Shown piece after piece: positions 1 to 7,793 of a DNA stretch of 37,246 nt (the first letter of the stretch is position 1; the number at the start of each line of letters is the position of its first letter). Source of the stretch: Planctomycetota bacterium. GTDB taxonomy: Bacteria; Planctomycetota; Phycisphaerae; Sedimentisphaerales; Anaerohalosphaeraceae. Under the pieces are notes generated by a model. The model saw only the letters and a list, made by a program, of their open reading frames with translations, did not search any database and had not been told where the DNA came from. The translations under genes were made by a program, and so were the position numbers. The DNA is taken from assembly GCA_023143375.1 (NCBI GenBank), contig JAGLHQ010000102.1:1-37246 (forward strand), in the 5' to 3' direction.

Positions 1-449
1 ACAATCAATAAATTCTTTTGGGTGTATTCAGATTCTAAAACGGTATCGGGTGTAAACCATTCCCCCGTTAGATCGGTGTTCTTTTCATCGCCAAACAATA
101 CTATGTAATTCCCTACGCGCCATTCGTCGGTTGCTTCATCGATGGCAATAGACTTAAGCGGATTGCGTCCGACCTGCAAAATGCTTTGCCGTATTGATTT
201 GGCCACCCATTCGGTTTCCTTCTCGACTTCCTGCCAGGTAGCAGGATCCGCAAATATCACGGCGTCGTCACCGTCGGGGCTATAAGCGACTTTGTAATAA
301 ACGCCATTTCCCGCGCTAACGATTACGTGATCTTCGAATACTTCAACTACGTAGGCATCGGCCTGGGATACTACACGCTGGGCCGGGGGCCGCTGTTGGT
401 AAAACTGTTCGTGAACCATATCTACGGCATCTGATAAGCTGGTAGGCAT
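1..449 (-). CDS. Prohead protease, N-terminal part of a protease-major capsid fusion (continues at 37246)
   Basis: The ATG at 449 follows an AAAGGG ribosome site. The frame is open to the left edge (149 codons plus two bases) and is completed in phase by base 37246, giving a 729-residue joined protein. Residues 1-95 are a non-conserved leader. From about residue 110 the motifs YIVLFGDEKNTDLTGEWF, WEHGEDPD (His154, across the junction), a GTSS serine pair (Ser208/209) and a GEIKNWP segment fit the HK97/U35-type prohead serine protease family, which removes scaffold peptides from the capsid precursor. It follows a dedicated promoter at 598-626 and a roughly 140-base leader. It is partial only because of the linear cut. 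Protease identity is inferred from motifs; the frame continuity is directly visible. Confidence 0.85.
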   Translation of the reverse strand, partial: MPTSLSDAVDMVHEQFYQQRPPAQRVVSQADAYVVEVFEDHVIVSAGNGVYYKVAYSPDGDDAVIFADPATWQEVEKETEWVAKSIRQSILQVGRNPLKSIAIDEATDEWRVGNYIVLFGDEKNTDLTGEWFTPDTVLESEYTQKNLLI

Positions 450-473
450 AAGAAACCCTTTTAAAACAATGAA

Positions 474-492
474 CCCGCCATGCAAAGGCGGG
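474..492 (-). other. GC-rich hairpin in the leader of the protease-capsid mRNA
   Basis: CCCGCC (474-479) pairs with GGCGGG (487-492) around a 7-base loop. On the minus strand it lies between promoter 598-626 and the ATG at 449 and is followed by TTCATTGTTTT rather than a clean U tract, so a leader or RNA-stability element is more likely than a terminator. The same stem core recurs at 34946-34978. Confidence 0.45.
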
Positions 493-597
493 CGATCTTC
501 TGGCGGCCTTATCTGGCGGGTGTGACTTTTTATCATGGCGGGGCAATTGCGCGGCCATTGGGGCAAAAGTGCGACCCTAATTTATTGAGTTAAAAAC

Positions 598-626
598 ATT
601 ATAGAGCAAATGACGGGGGGCGTCAA
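598..626 (-). promoter_or_regulatory. Sigma70-type promoter for the protease-capsid gene and downstream genes
   Basis: On the minus strand the -35 is TTGACG (626-621) and the -10 is TATAAT (603-598), with a 17-base spacer. Eleven of twelve consensus bases match. The -35 overlaps the TGA stop of the upstream structural gene. Predicted transcription starts near 591, leaving a leader of about 140 bases before the ATG at 449. Confidence 0.8.
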
Positions 627-1474
627 TCCAAGCTATAGTTACGCTGGAGATAAATTTCGTAATCTATTTGTGCCACTGTGTTGATTGCTGCGGCCTTCAT
701 AGACCACCAGATATCTGTTTTCTCTGGAATATTTATAATGCCAGATGCGTGTTGCGCCTCCCCAATTACGCCCGGCCTCCTCGTTATTTCTCGACGTGCG
801 CTAAATGGTGCGACTATCACGTCGGCGCGCTCGCGTCTCCAGAACCAAAACGAGGCTACCTTATTGGCCACGACATCTATGGATCGTTCTTGAATTGTAG
901 CCACCCACCCCGCGGGGGTCGTAAAGTGTGACATTTCCGTTTGTGATAATCCGTCCCCGTCTACGTCTGTATCGATCGGTATTTCTCCGATTTTTGCGCC
1001 GCCCGTTGTTTCTATTTCGATAAGCGCGGCATTCTGGCCCCCGTAGGCGCCGACCTCTTCGACCCAAGCACGAATAAAACGAATTGCCCCGCCAAGTATT
1101 ACCGTGGGGCTGCTGGCGCTTGCCCCAGCAGTAACTAAATCGACAAAGCCAATCGACCATGTTAAATAATCTAGGTATTGAATTCTTATCTTTTGTGCCC
1201 CTGTCCCCAATGCAGTATCATTTGCATTCCCCCCGGCCCTAATTCTCATTTGAAAGGCCGCCGTCTGAAATGGATAAATCCCTCCCGCGCTCCAAAAGTC
1301 AGTGTACGCCGTACCAACGGTGCCGCCAGTGCCGGTACCAACATCTATATAAGCAAAGCGATTGAATTTAATTGCATTCGTAACGCGGCCAGCGCTTACG
1401 GCATGCTCCCAATCCATACGTGGCAAGCGAGGCAAATCAGCAAAAGGCTCCCTATATTTTATTTCTTCTGACAT
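623..1474 (-). CDS. Putative virion structural protein (283 aa)
   Basis: The protein is beta-rich and glycine/alanine/threonine-rich, without a signal peptide or membrane segment. The C-terminal part (about 250-283) has a TDIWWSMKAAAIN segment followed by alternating hydrophobics ending in YLQRNYSLD, a pattern found in phage surface or fibre-like virion proteins. A TAATG junction couples its start to the stop of the zinc-ribbon gene upstream. It is the last gene before the protease-capsid promoter, inside the head cluster, which favours a capsid or neck accessory protein. The family is not firmly recognised, so the structural role is inferred from composition and position. Confidence 0.6.
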   Translation of the reverse strand: MSEEIKYREPFADLPRLPRMDWEHAVSAGRVTNAIKFNRFAYIDVGTGTGGTVGTAYTDFWSAGGIYPFQTAAFQMRIRAGGNANDTALGTGAQKIRIQYLDYLTWSIGFVDLVTAGASASSPTVILGGAIRFIRAWVEEVGAYGGQNAALIEIETTGGAKIGEIPIDTDVDGDGLSQTEMSHFTTPAGWVATIQERSIDVVANKVASFWFWRRERADVIVAPFSARREITRRPGVIGEAQHASGIINIPEKTDIWWSMKAAAINTVAQIDYEIYLQRNYSLD

Positions 1475-1704
1475 TATGATTTTTCCTCTTCTAATATCCG
1501 GCCCATTTCGGCCACGATCATAGATAGGGCGCGATAGGACACGGCCAGCAATCGCCAGCTAATGGTTTCCGTCACACCTACCAACACGCTAAAATCAAAT
1601 CGGTGCTGGCAATTCTTACAAATAAATTTGTGGTCGCCCGCCGCCAATTCATCGGCGTTTTCTATTGCCGTTGTTTGGCAATGTGGGCAGTTTATTTTAT
1701 TCAT
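1474..1704 (-). CDS. Small zinc-ribbon protein (76 aa)
   Basis: Two CxxC pairs (CPHC at residues 5-8, CKNC near 30-33) form a typical zinc ribbon, followed by a hydrophobic amphipathic helix. An upstream in-frame ATG exists at 1713, but GAGG sits 10 bases before the ATG at 1704 and almost touches the one at 1713, so 1704 is preferred. The start overlaps the stop of the preceding gene (ATGAATAA), indicating translational coupling. Function is unknown; it is the second of two consecutive zinc-binding proteins between the MuF-type head protein and a putative structural protein. It could bind nucleic acid or only use zinc for folding. Confidence 0.65.
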   Translation of the reverse strand: MNKINCPHCQTTAIENADELAAGDHKFICKNCQHRFDFSVLVGVTETISWRLLAVSYRALSMIVAEMGRILEEEKS

Positions 1705-2071
1705 CAAGCGCATGCCTCATTGCATCAATAAAATCATCCTGGTTGATTTTATTGTTAATTATCACATTGTAGCCACCAGTAGACATATGGCTCATCGTTT
1801 CGCATTGCCTCGGCGCCGCCTGGTGCAATATTTCCTTTTCGCGGTCTTCTATCTTTTCGCGCCCAGATCCGCACCCGTGACAATTCCCCTGTATATGGGG
1901 CGCCGCATCATTGCCGCAATACGCGCATATTTTATATGTGCTTTTGTTTTCGGCCTTTGGTGTCTCCGGGTCGCCTACGTCAAGGGAATCAAGCATCAAA
2001 GCCTCTATTTTTGTATGTACTGCTTTCTGTCTATTAGCTACTTTCAACATAAGTTTTCCTACGGTAGTCAT
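1697..2071 (-). CDS. Zinc-binding hypothetical protein (124 aa)
   Basis: A CAYCGN...CHGCGSG arrangement in the middle (about residues 49-70) looks like a rubredoxin- or zinc-ribbon-type metal site. It is flanked by an alpha-helical, basic N-terminus (residues 1-30) and an acidic helical C-terminus. The gene lies three bases after the MuF-type gene and overlaps the next zinc-ribbon gene, so the three are probably co-translated. I do not recognise a specific family. Its place in the head operon suggests an assembly-related role, but this is inference only. Confidence 0.6.
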   Translation of the reverse strand: MTTVGKLMLKVANRQKAVHTKIEALMLDSLDVGDPETPKAENKSTYKICAYCGNDAAPHIQGNCHGCGSGREKIEDREKEILHQAAPRQCETMSHMSTGGYNVIINNKINQDDFIDAMRHALDE

Positions 2072-2074
2072 AAC

Positions 2075-2896
2075 TCAGCTCCCTGCTGCTATATAAATAG
2101 GCCCTATAGTTCTTTGATCACCGTAAAGTTCATTGACCAAAGACTTGGCGTCTGTTTTGAATGCCGACAAATCAAGCAATGATAGAACACTCTTTACAGT
2201 CACTACTACTATCTCCGTCCAGCATCGATCACGCGGGTGGGCCGGTATCGCTGCTACCGTCCAGCCGTCGCGGTTTCTAAGTTTATTATTGTTCGGCTCA
2301 CAGATCACGCATACCTTTTCATCTTCGCGCGTATGCCATTTTCGATCTGTTCTAAATCCGAGCTTAACTAATTCGTCTTCGTAGATATCTAACCCGCGTT
2401 CAAAGCCTCGCGTGGTCTCGGTTACTGCGATACTCTCTGCCCTGGTCGGGCTGAATTGCGGTATGAGGCTCTTTACCAATCCTTCAAAATCTATCTTATC
2501 GGCATAGAAATTTGATAGGCTTCTCTGTAGCGCCTGGCGTGTGTTCTCGTTTATGCCCGTGACCAGATTAAACGCGTAGGAGCTGGCCCAATTCTCTGCC
2601 TGTGCTGCGACCTCATCAAAGTCTACCCCCACGCCTGAGATATCGGAGGCGTTCCCGGCACTGGCCAGCGCTTCGCCGGTTAGCTGCCCAATCCACCAGG
2701 ATAAAAAGAAGGTCGTCCACTTTTGCCAAAAGTCTGGGCCGGGATCGACGGGGGCCTCTTCGTCGAGGTCGTCCACCAGCTCAGCGTATTGATCCACAAA
2801 AGCCGCGGCCATGAAGACCGCTATTAACTCTTCGCTGGTATCCTTGTCTTTTGCGTTCAGATCGTTTTCGCCGGTCAGACTTACGCGCTTAACCAT
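2075..2896 (-). CDS. MuF / SPP1 gp7-like minor head protein
   Basis: The protein has 273 residues. The conserved block RAESIAVTETTR (152-163) followed by W187, a CVIC pair (196-199) and HPRDRCW (220-226) matches the C-terminal signature of the Mu gpF / SPP1 gp7 head morphogenesis family. Members bind the portal and are packaged or ejected with the DNA. The N-terminal half is helical with a hydrophobic patch (residues 57-80). It lies a few genes after the portal, the usual neighbourhood. Family assignment rests on motif spacing; the exact role in this phage is inferred. Confidence 0.8.
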   Translation of the reverse strand: MVKRVSLTGENDLNAKDKDTSEELIAVFMAAAFVDQYAELVDDLDEEAPVDPGPDFWQKWTTFFLSWWIGQLTGEALASAGNASDISGVGVDFDEVAAQAENWASSYAFNLVTGINENTRQALQRSLSNFYADKIDFEGLVKSLIPQFSPTRAESIAVTETTRGFERGLDIYEDELVKLGFRTDRKWHTREDEKVCVICEPNNNKLRNRDGWTVAAIPAHPRDRCWTEIVVVTVKSVLSLLDLSAFKTDAKSLVNELYGDQRTIGPIYIAAGS

Positions 2897-2901
2897 GGGG
2901 T

Positions 2902-3366
2902 TTATTTCTCAATACGATATTCTATGAGGCAGTCTAAAACCTCATCCGCGCCTATACCGGTGGCCAGTTCATGGAACCAGGCGGCGTAAATGTTCTGGAG
3001 GCTATCAAACGCCAACGGGGTATTCACATGGGCAACGGCGCCCAACCCGCCGCCGGACGGCTCGAACCAATCACCGGCCGCTATCGGGATCCAACCAATT
3101 ACGGTTTTCCATTTTGCGGCCGCGTCTAAATCTGCGTCGCCGATGGTTAATTCTGGATCCGCATTAAAAAATAATAGGTTGCCGGTGGCCTGAATAAGCG
3201 CGGTGCCGGTGGCTATTAGTGTGGTGCCTAATATTTCGCCGCTTAAGCTCCTCTCTGCCCCATACAGGGGAATTGCAAAGCTGGTGCCAAATTCATTTGC
3301 TGCTATTACACCGGCCGTTGCGACCAGGGGTTTTACGCCGGATGATTTTACAATTGTGTTACTCAT
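2902..3366 (-). CDS. Putative virion protein (154 aa)
   Basis: This is a glycine/alanine-rich, beta-prone protein with no membrane segment after its polar N-terminus. A stretch around residues 85-120 (WKTVIGWIPIAAGDWFEPSG) resembles the compact beta domains of small phage capsid or neck accessory proteins. AAGGAG lies upstream of the ATG, and the stop is five bases before the MuF-type start. I cannot name a family. Its position between a small membrane protein and the MuF-type gene implies expression with the head genes. Confidence 0.55.
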   Translation of the reverse strand: MSNTIVKSSGVKPLVATAGVIAANEFGTSFAIPLYGAERSLSGEILGTTLIATGTALIQATGNLLFFNADPELTIGDADLDAAAKWKTVIGWIPIAAGDWFEPSGGGLGAVAHVNTPLAFDSLQNIYAAWFHELATGIGADEVLDCLIEYRIEK

Positions 3367-3377
3367 ATTGGTACTCC

Positions 3378-3548
3378 TTAATTGATCCGCTTAGATCGTT
3401 TTTTTTCATAGTTCTTTTCGCGCTCATTTCTTCGGATTATGTAACCGGTAATCGCTATGGTCAACACAAATCCCATGACATAAAACGGCGAGAGCAACGC
3501 CGCCCATATTAATATGTACTGTTGATAATCCACACTGACACCACTCAC
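3378..3548 (-). CDS. Small membrane protein with basic tail (56 aa, GTG start)
   Basis: Reading the minus strand directly after the TAA of the upstream gene, a GTG opens a 56-codon frame. It has a short polar N-terminus, a hydrophobic span of about 28 residues (YILIWAALL...GYII, residues 11-38) and a very basic tail (RRNEREKNYEKKRSKRIN), as in a single-pass inner-membrane protein with a cytoplasmic C-terminus. It fills what would otherwise be a 180-base gap. There is no strong ribosome site, so coupling to the upstream stop is likely. It could be a lysis accessory or exclusion protein; function is unknown. Confidence 0.6.
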   Translation of the reverse strand: MSGVSVDYQQYILIWAALLSPFYVMGFVLTIAITGYIIRRNEREKNYEKKRSKRIN

Positions 3549-3965
3549 TTATCGGCAAATCTTGATTAGATCCATCACGGGATCAATGATGCAATCGTCG
3601 AACAATTCAAACACCGTACTATAATAAATGCCGCGAATCTCTACAATTGCATATGCAAATTCATGGCCCAGTGACGGTGTAAAGGCGAACGTAACGGCGC
3701 CTACACGTCCCTGATAGATACTTTCATTTATGGATATATAAACTCTTCCACCGTTTGACTGCCATTCACCCAGCCAGCGCGTATCAATTGGTACGGTGTC
3801 GGCGGCTACGTAAACCTGTGCCGCTGGTTTGTGTTGTCGATCAAACGGCATCAGAGAAACGACGACCGCCACCAAACACACGACAACAAATAAAAACAGA
3901 GTGCTTACAAATGCTCTAAGGATCCATCCGTGCTCGTAGGAAGTTATTTTATTTTTATCTCTCAT
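3549..3965 (-). CDS. Single-pass membrane protein (138 aa)
   Basis: The ATG at 3965 overlaps the portal stop (ATGA), so I prefer it to the upstream alternative start at 3980. Residues about 17-40 form a strong transmembrane helix (AFVSTLFLFVVVCLVAVVV), followed by an external domain of about 95 residues with mixed beta strands and two cysteines near the C-terminus (Cys126 and Cys137, approximately). Nothing in the sequence matches a head protein, although it lies between portal and MuF-type genes. It forms a pair with the 56-residue membrane protein immediately downstream. No family recognised. Confidence 0.6.
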   Translation of the reverse strand: MRDKNKITSYEHGWILRAFVSTLFLFVVVCLVAVVVSLMPFDRQHKPAAQVYVAADTVPIDTRWLGEWQSNGGRVYISINESIYQGRVGAVTFAFTPSLGHEFAYAIVEIRGIYYSTVFELFDDCIIDPVMDLIKICR

Positions 3966-5476
3966 GGGTATTCTCTCCATTCGTCAACGTTTGCAAATAC
4001 CGATTGAATGGACTTGATACTGGTAACGCGTCCCAATGCGCTACCGATCGCGGCCACCATTAACGCGGGTACATTTCCGTGTACATCAAAGGCCGCCGCG
4101 TTTTCTGTCCCTTTGATTGGCTGTTTGGTTCTAAATGATTTGATCGCGTGATTCTCCCACGCCGCGAGCGTGCGCGCCTGTTTGGGATCTACCAATATCA
4201 CCGACTTATCGGCGTCCGAATCATCGTCGCCCACCTGTACAGCGCCGCCCTCATCCTGGCCAAATCCGCCGCCCGGTTCGGGTCTTAGACTTGATTTGAA
4301 TTCCATCCAGGCCATTACCTCTAATCTGAATTCTTCCCAGGTCATACCCTCCGGCAAATCGTAACCTGTCGTCTGGGCAGCTATCCACGGCGGCCAATTG
4401 GCGCGTGTTAAATTCACCTGGGCGCCTGAGCGCTGCACCTCTTCCTCTTGCGATATCTCCAGCTTTTCAGGTCTGAATTCGATGGTAAATCCCAGGGGGT
4501 TGAACAGCTGTTGGTTTAATACTGTGGCAATTGGCTTATTGGCCTGTACCATGCGCTCATGGAATTTCTTAGCATCAATGCGCGCCGTGGCACGGTTGGC
4601 CGACTTCCCCCACAATAGCGACATGGGCACCCCCAACGACACGGCGATCTCTTCGCGCTTTTCTGTAGTTAGTTCTGTGTTGGCTAATTCCTGGATCCCC
4701 TCCCCGATCGTTTCTGCGGTTACCTGGTCGGCGTTTAATACCATAGTTCGCCAGGCGTTATTAGAGCCAAGAAAACCGTCAAGCCAATTACGCAGGCGGC
4801 CGCGTTCTTCTGGTGAGGTTGTGCGGGGGGTGCTGTATAGCGTGGCCTTGATCGCGCCGCGCTTAAAGAACAGTGCCGCGAACTGGTCAACATTCATCGT
4901 GACCCCAGCGGCGCCCATAGAGGCAATACCTTTTGATTGTGTGGGGGGGCCTATCTCTACTGTTTCATCTGGCCCCCAAAAATATACAACCTCATCTAGA
5001 TCTAGATCCTGATCGGTGCGACCAGGTATGCGCCTGATAAATTTCTGTAACCCTAACTCTTGATCTATTTTAGGATCTATTGAATTGGGTAGCATGTACT
5101 GCAAGCCCAGCATAGTGCCGCTTTTCGATCGCTGCTTAAAGAAATAGGCCCGGCCAGGCAGGGTTAAACAGGCTTCGATTAGCCACAATTGTATGAACGG
5201 ATCCGGCCACCATCCCAATTTATTTTGATAATTTTCGCTTGTGTCGAACTCTTCGCCGCGATCGTCGAGGATCACAAACGGCATATTCTTTTGAGCGCCC
5301 GCCCGTTCTTCAACGCCAGCATATAGCCAGGGTACAACCTTGCGGAGTATTTCAAGCTCTGAATTATCGCGGCTGCCGCCGCTTAATATTTTCCATGCTT
5401 CAGGGGGGAGGTTTTCTATATTGATAGCTTTTCTGCTGCCATCGTAAAACATTACATTGCTATTATTATCAGGCAT
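3962..5476 (-). CDS. Portal protein
   Basis: The 504-residue protein begins at the ATG at 5476, five bases after the terminase stop with GGGAT as ribosome site; an upstream TTG is less likely. It has HK97-type portal features: LYAGVEERA near 50-60, a wing region with LWLIEACLTLPGRAYFF, the DLDEVVYFWG strand, and TTEKREEIAVSLGVPMSLLWG near 280 leading into the long stem helix ATARIDAKKFHERMV. The dodecameric portal forms the DNA channel at the capsid vertex and docks the terminase. The C-terminal 100 residues are acidic and variable. Length and position right after the large terminase are standard. Confidence 0.95.
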   Translation of the reverse strand: MPDNNSNVMFYDGSRKAINIENLPPEAWKILSGGSRDNSELEILRKVVPWLYAGVEERAGAQKNMPFVILDDRGEEFDTSENYQNKLGWWPDPFIQLWLIEACLTLPGRAYFFKQRSKSGTMLGLQYMLPNSIDPKIDQELGLQKFIRRIPGRTDQDLDLDEVVYFWGPDETVEIGPPTQSKGIASMGAAGVTMNVDQFAALFFKRGAIKATLYSTPRTTSPEERGRLRNWLDGFLGSNNAWRTMVLNADQVTAETIGEGIQELANTELTTEKREEIAVSLGVPMSLLWGKSANRATARIDAKKFHERMVQANKPIATVLNQQLFNPLGFTIEFRPEKLEISQEEEVQRSGAQVNLTRANWPPWIAAQTTGYDLPEGMTWEEFRLEVMAWMEFKSSLRPEPGGGFGQDEGGAVQVGDDDSDADKSVILVDPKQARTLAAWENHAIKSFRTKQPIKGTENAAAFDVHGNVPALMVAAIGSALGRVTSIKSIQSVFANVDEWREYP

Positions 5477-5481
5477 TTTGT

Positions 5482-6981
5482 TTATCCCATTATCCAATTG
5501 TTCACCAGCATGTTTACGGCCACGACGGCGAGCGAGAACCCGTCGGCCCGGTCGTCGTGCATTCCTTCGGGGGCCAGTAGCGTGGAGCCGTCGATACTGG
5601 CCAATTCCGTGTATGTGGCGAATGAATGTAACAATACGTCGCCATCCCTGAAGGCGTCGGTAACTGCATTATACAACAAACTTTTACCTTTTTGATTATT
5701 GAACCAGCCATACTTAATAATTTTTCTGTCCTGATTGGATACGTTGCCCTCCTGTAGGGCCTCGTATCCTTCTAACATTGGCAAGTAAGAATTCTCTAAT
5801 AGCCATCCAATTACCGCGTGGCCGTGGTTGTTGCGCTCCACCAGGACGGCGGCCCGATTGTAGTATGTGCCGATCGTATCTATGTACCTGGCGAATTGTG
5901 TAGTTTGTATCCGCCCGTTCACCGTGGCCACCTCTTCGCCCGTCCTCGCATTCAACACGGTAAAACTGCTGGGGTCGCTGGTCGGGTTACCTTCGGCCGG
6001 ATCCGCACCGATCGCGTAACGCTCAGCAAGGTTACCCCCCTTATCCTTACGCAGATCCACCGGCTGAAATATCGCCAGGCCAGGCACCCACGGGCAGCCG
6101 TTCGGCAAATCTCTTAAGGGATCCTCTTCGATGTAGCAGCGGTTTAAGAATGTCGGCGGTATGCGTTTGTCTAATGTGCGGCCCTGTAGCGCTTCTAAAT
6201 CTGTGGCCGGGTATTGTTCTAACAGGTCGTCTAGTGTGCCTTTGGTGCTCATTTCCGATTGTTTCTTTTTTTCGTACCATTCGGCTGATCGTTCGGGATG
6301 AGCAAACCAGGGGAGGAAAACAGCCGTGTAATCATTCTCTTTTTTCTTGGCCGCTTTATAAATATTTTTAAACATATTCATGGGCTTTTTCTTGTCGGCC
6401 CTTGATAATAATACGAGCTTTCCGCCCTCCTCTATGGTCGGTTCGACGGCGGTTAACATCTCCTGTTGATTGGGCACCAGGTCGAATTCATCCGCAAAGG
6501 CATAGGTGCCGGCGTAACTATCGCCGCCGGTGGTTGGGAATGCGCGCACGGTGGAGCCGTTGGAGATCTGTAATAGGTGGGCGCTATCCTTTTCAATGAT
6601 TATATTCGACGCTTCGGGTCTCATCCATTCGGGCAGCCGCTTAAACATACCAGCGAAACGATCATTTAATAATGCTATGGCCTCGGTGTCGCGGCGTGAA
6701 AACATTAGCGCCGTGCTGATTGGATTGAATAAGGTTTCGTAAAGGATATCAGCCAGCACCAGCCAGGTTAACCCCAGCTGCCTGGCCTTGAGTATGACCA
6801 CTTTTTTATTGGATCTAATAATATTGTAGGCCCGCACTTGCTCAGGCCACAGCGTAAACGGTACCCAACCGCGCTTTACTTTGTCCTGGATTTTTACGTA
6901 GGTTTCGATAAAGTAGCGGGGGGTTTCGATACACCGGGCGATCTCTTCGGCGTATTCCTGTTTGGTGGCCTGGTCATTCAT
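5482..6981 (-). CDS. terL: Terminase large subunit
   Basis: This is the DNA-packaging motor and head-filling nuclease (499 aa). The Walker A variant KARQLGLT is at residues 65-72, Walker B YAFADEFD at 160-167 and a coupling motif LLSRAD at 191-196. The nuclease half carries GADPAEG (Asp327), VERNNHGH (Glu382) and HDDRADGF (Asp476-Asp480), the expected acidic triad. The ATG overlaps the stop of the small upstream gene by eight bases (ATGAATGA). The protein is full length with all key residues present. The packaging type (cos, headful or terminal repeats) cannot be read from this sequence alone. Confidence 0.97.
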   Translation of the reverse strand: MNDQATKQEYAEEIARCIETPRYFIETYVKIQDKVKRGWVPFTLWPEQVRAYNIIRSNKKVVILKARQLGLTWLVLADILYETLFNPISTALMFSRRDTEAIALLNDRFAGMFKRLPEWMRPEASNIIIEKDSAHLLQISNGSTVRAFPTTGGDSYAGTYAFADEFDLVPNQQEMLTAVEPTIEEGGKLVLLSRADKKKPMNMFKNIYKAAKKKENDYTAVFLPWFAHPERSAEWYEKKKQSEMSTKGTLDDLLEQYPATDLEALQGRTLDKRIPPTFLNRCYIEEDPLRDLPNGCPWVPGLAIFQPVDLRKDKGGNLAERYAIGADPAEGNPTSDPSSFTVLNARTGEEVATVNGRIQTTQFARYIDTIGTYYNRAAVLVERNNHGHAVIGWLLENSYLPMLEGYEALQEGNVSNQDRKIIKYGWFNNQKGKSLLYNAVTDAFRDGDVLLHSFATYTELASIDGSTLLAPEGMHDDRADGFSLAVVAVNMLVNNWIMG

Positions 6982-7192
6982 TGGCCGCTATAATCAAATG
7001 GCCCAATTCCATCAAATCAATATGCGCCCGCGTGCCATCTTCTGCACGTGCAATCATTCTCAGATTGCAATAATCAACATATGCATAATACCCACGCGGG
7101 ATATCCGTACCACCATAACGCATATGTCTGAGCGCCTTTATGCAATGCCGCATTCTCCACAAACTCATAGCTCTTATCTGCCTATTCATCAT
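6974..7192 (-). CDS. Small basic hypothetical protein (72 aa)
   Basis: The frame overlaps its upstream neighbour (ATGATGA at 7192-7189) and the large terminase start. The N-terminus is strongly basic (MMNRQIRAMSLWRMRHCIKALRHMRYGG), followed by a beta-prone segment with DYCNLRMIARAEDGTRAHIDLMELG. An in-frame ATG at 7216 would add eight arginine-rich residues but lacks a ribosome site. It could be a nucleic-acid-binding accessory to packaging, given its place between the two terminase genes; that is position-based inference. No family recognised. Confidence 0.5.
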   Translation of the reverse strand: MMNRQIRAMSLWRMRHCIKALRHMRYGGTDIPRGYYAYVDYCNLRMIARAEDGTRAHIDLMELGHLIIAANE

Positions 7193-7422
7193 TCGCCGCC
7201 GTCGTATTGATTGCAAACCTGCAACTTATCTACCTTTTCGCTGCGTTCGTGACAATACATGCTTTCGTTTGGCATCGCTACCCCACTGGCACACGTTCCA
7301 CATCGTTCCACATATCTCAATTTAGAAATATTATCGTTATTGGCCGCGATAATCTCATTTATTTTTTCTATGATTTCATTGGTGTTTGCATCGGCCGGCA
7401 ATTCGGTTAAAAAATATGTCAT
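7189..7422 (-). CDS. Small cysteine-containing hypothetical protein (77 aa)
   Basis: The start overlaps the preceding stop by ATGA. Residues 1-35 form an acidic, probably helical segment (PADANTNEIIEKINEIIAANND). The C-terminal half carries four cysteines (CGTC, then YCHE and VCNQ), compatible with a zinc knuckle. It lies in the overlapping series of small genes between the small and large terminase genes. I do not recognise the family and give no function. Confidence 0.55.
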   Translation of the reverse strand: MTYFLTELPADANTNEIIEKINEIIAANNDNISKLRYVERCGTCASGVAMPNESMYCHERSEKVDKLQVCNQYDGGE

Positions 7423-7793
7423 TGGCTGTGCTCCCGTCCCATAAATTTACTATAACCGACGGGCACTAACCTGGGATTGGCTCTAACTATCTGGCCTAAT
7501 CGCCAACGGCTTATTAACATATTTTCGCCGCTCTTAAATTGCAATATGGCTTCGGGGGCGTCTAAAGCAAGTAATATATTTTCTATTGATTCTATTTGTG
7601 CCTGTGTCGGGTTTCCGAATCTTGAATATGGTGTCTCCAATAGCTGCCCACCAATGGCATTCATTAACGGCTCTATATAATCATCCGGTACTATATTAGG
7701 CGGCCTCAATTTCACCGCCAGGCACTCTAAGCAATCTGGCGCGGCACACAGGCACTGCCCATCATGTTTACTATTTTCTTCTATCATCGTCAT
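7419..7793 (-). CDS. Hypothetical protein (124 aa) between terminase genes
   Basis: The N-terminus carries a cysteine cluster (CLCAAPDCLEC, about residues 15-25) suggesting a metal site. The rest is a helical domain with SRWRLGQIVRANPRLVPVGYSKF at the end. The start lies inside the end of the small terminase gene (overlap of 23 bases; a second ATG at 7787 is possible). It is part of a tightly overlapping translational unit with both terminase genes. No family recognised. Confidence 0.55.
   Translation of the reverse strand: MTMIEENSKHDGQCLCAAPDCLECLAVKLRPPNIVPDDYIEPLMNAIGGQLLETPYSRFGNPTQAQIESIENILLALDAPEAILQFKSGENMLISRWRLGQIVRANPRLVPVGYSKFMGREHSQ

Noticed and set aside
4398-5012. 204-codon plus-strand frame opposite the portal gene
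   Set aside because: Antisense shadow of a well-supported portal gene; no ribosome site.
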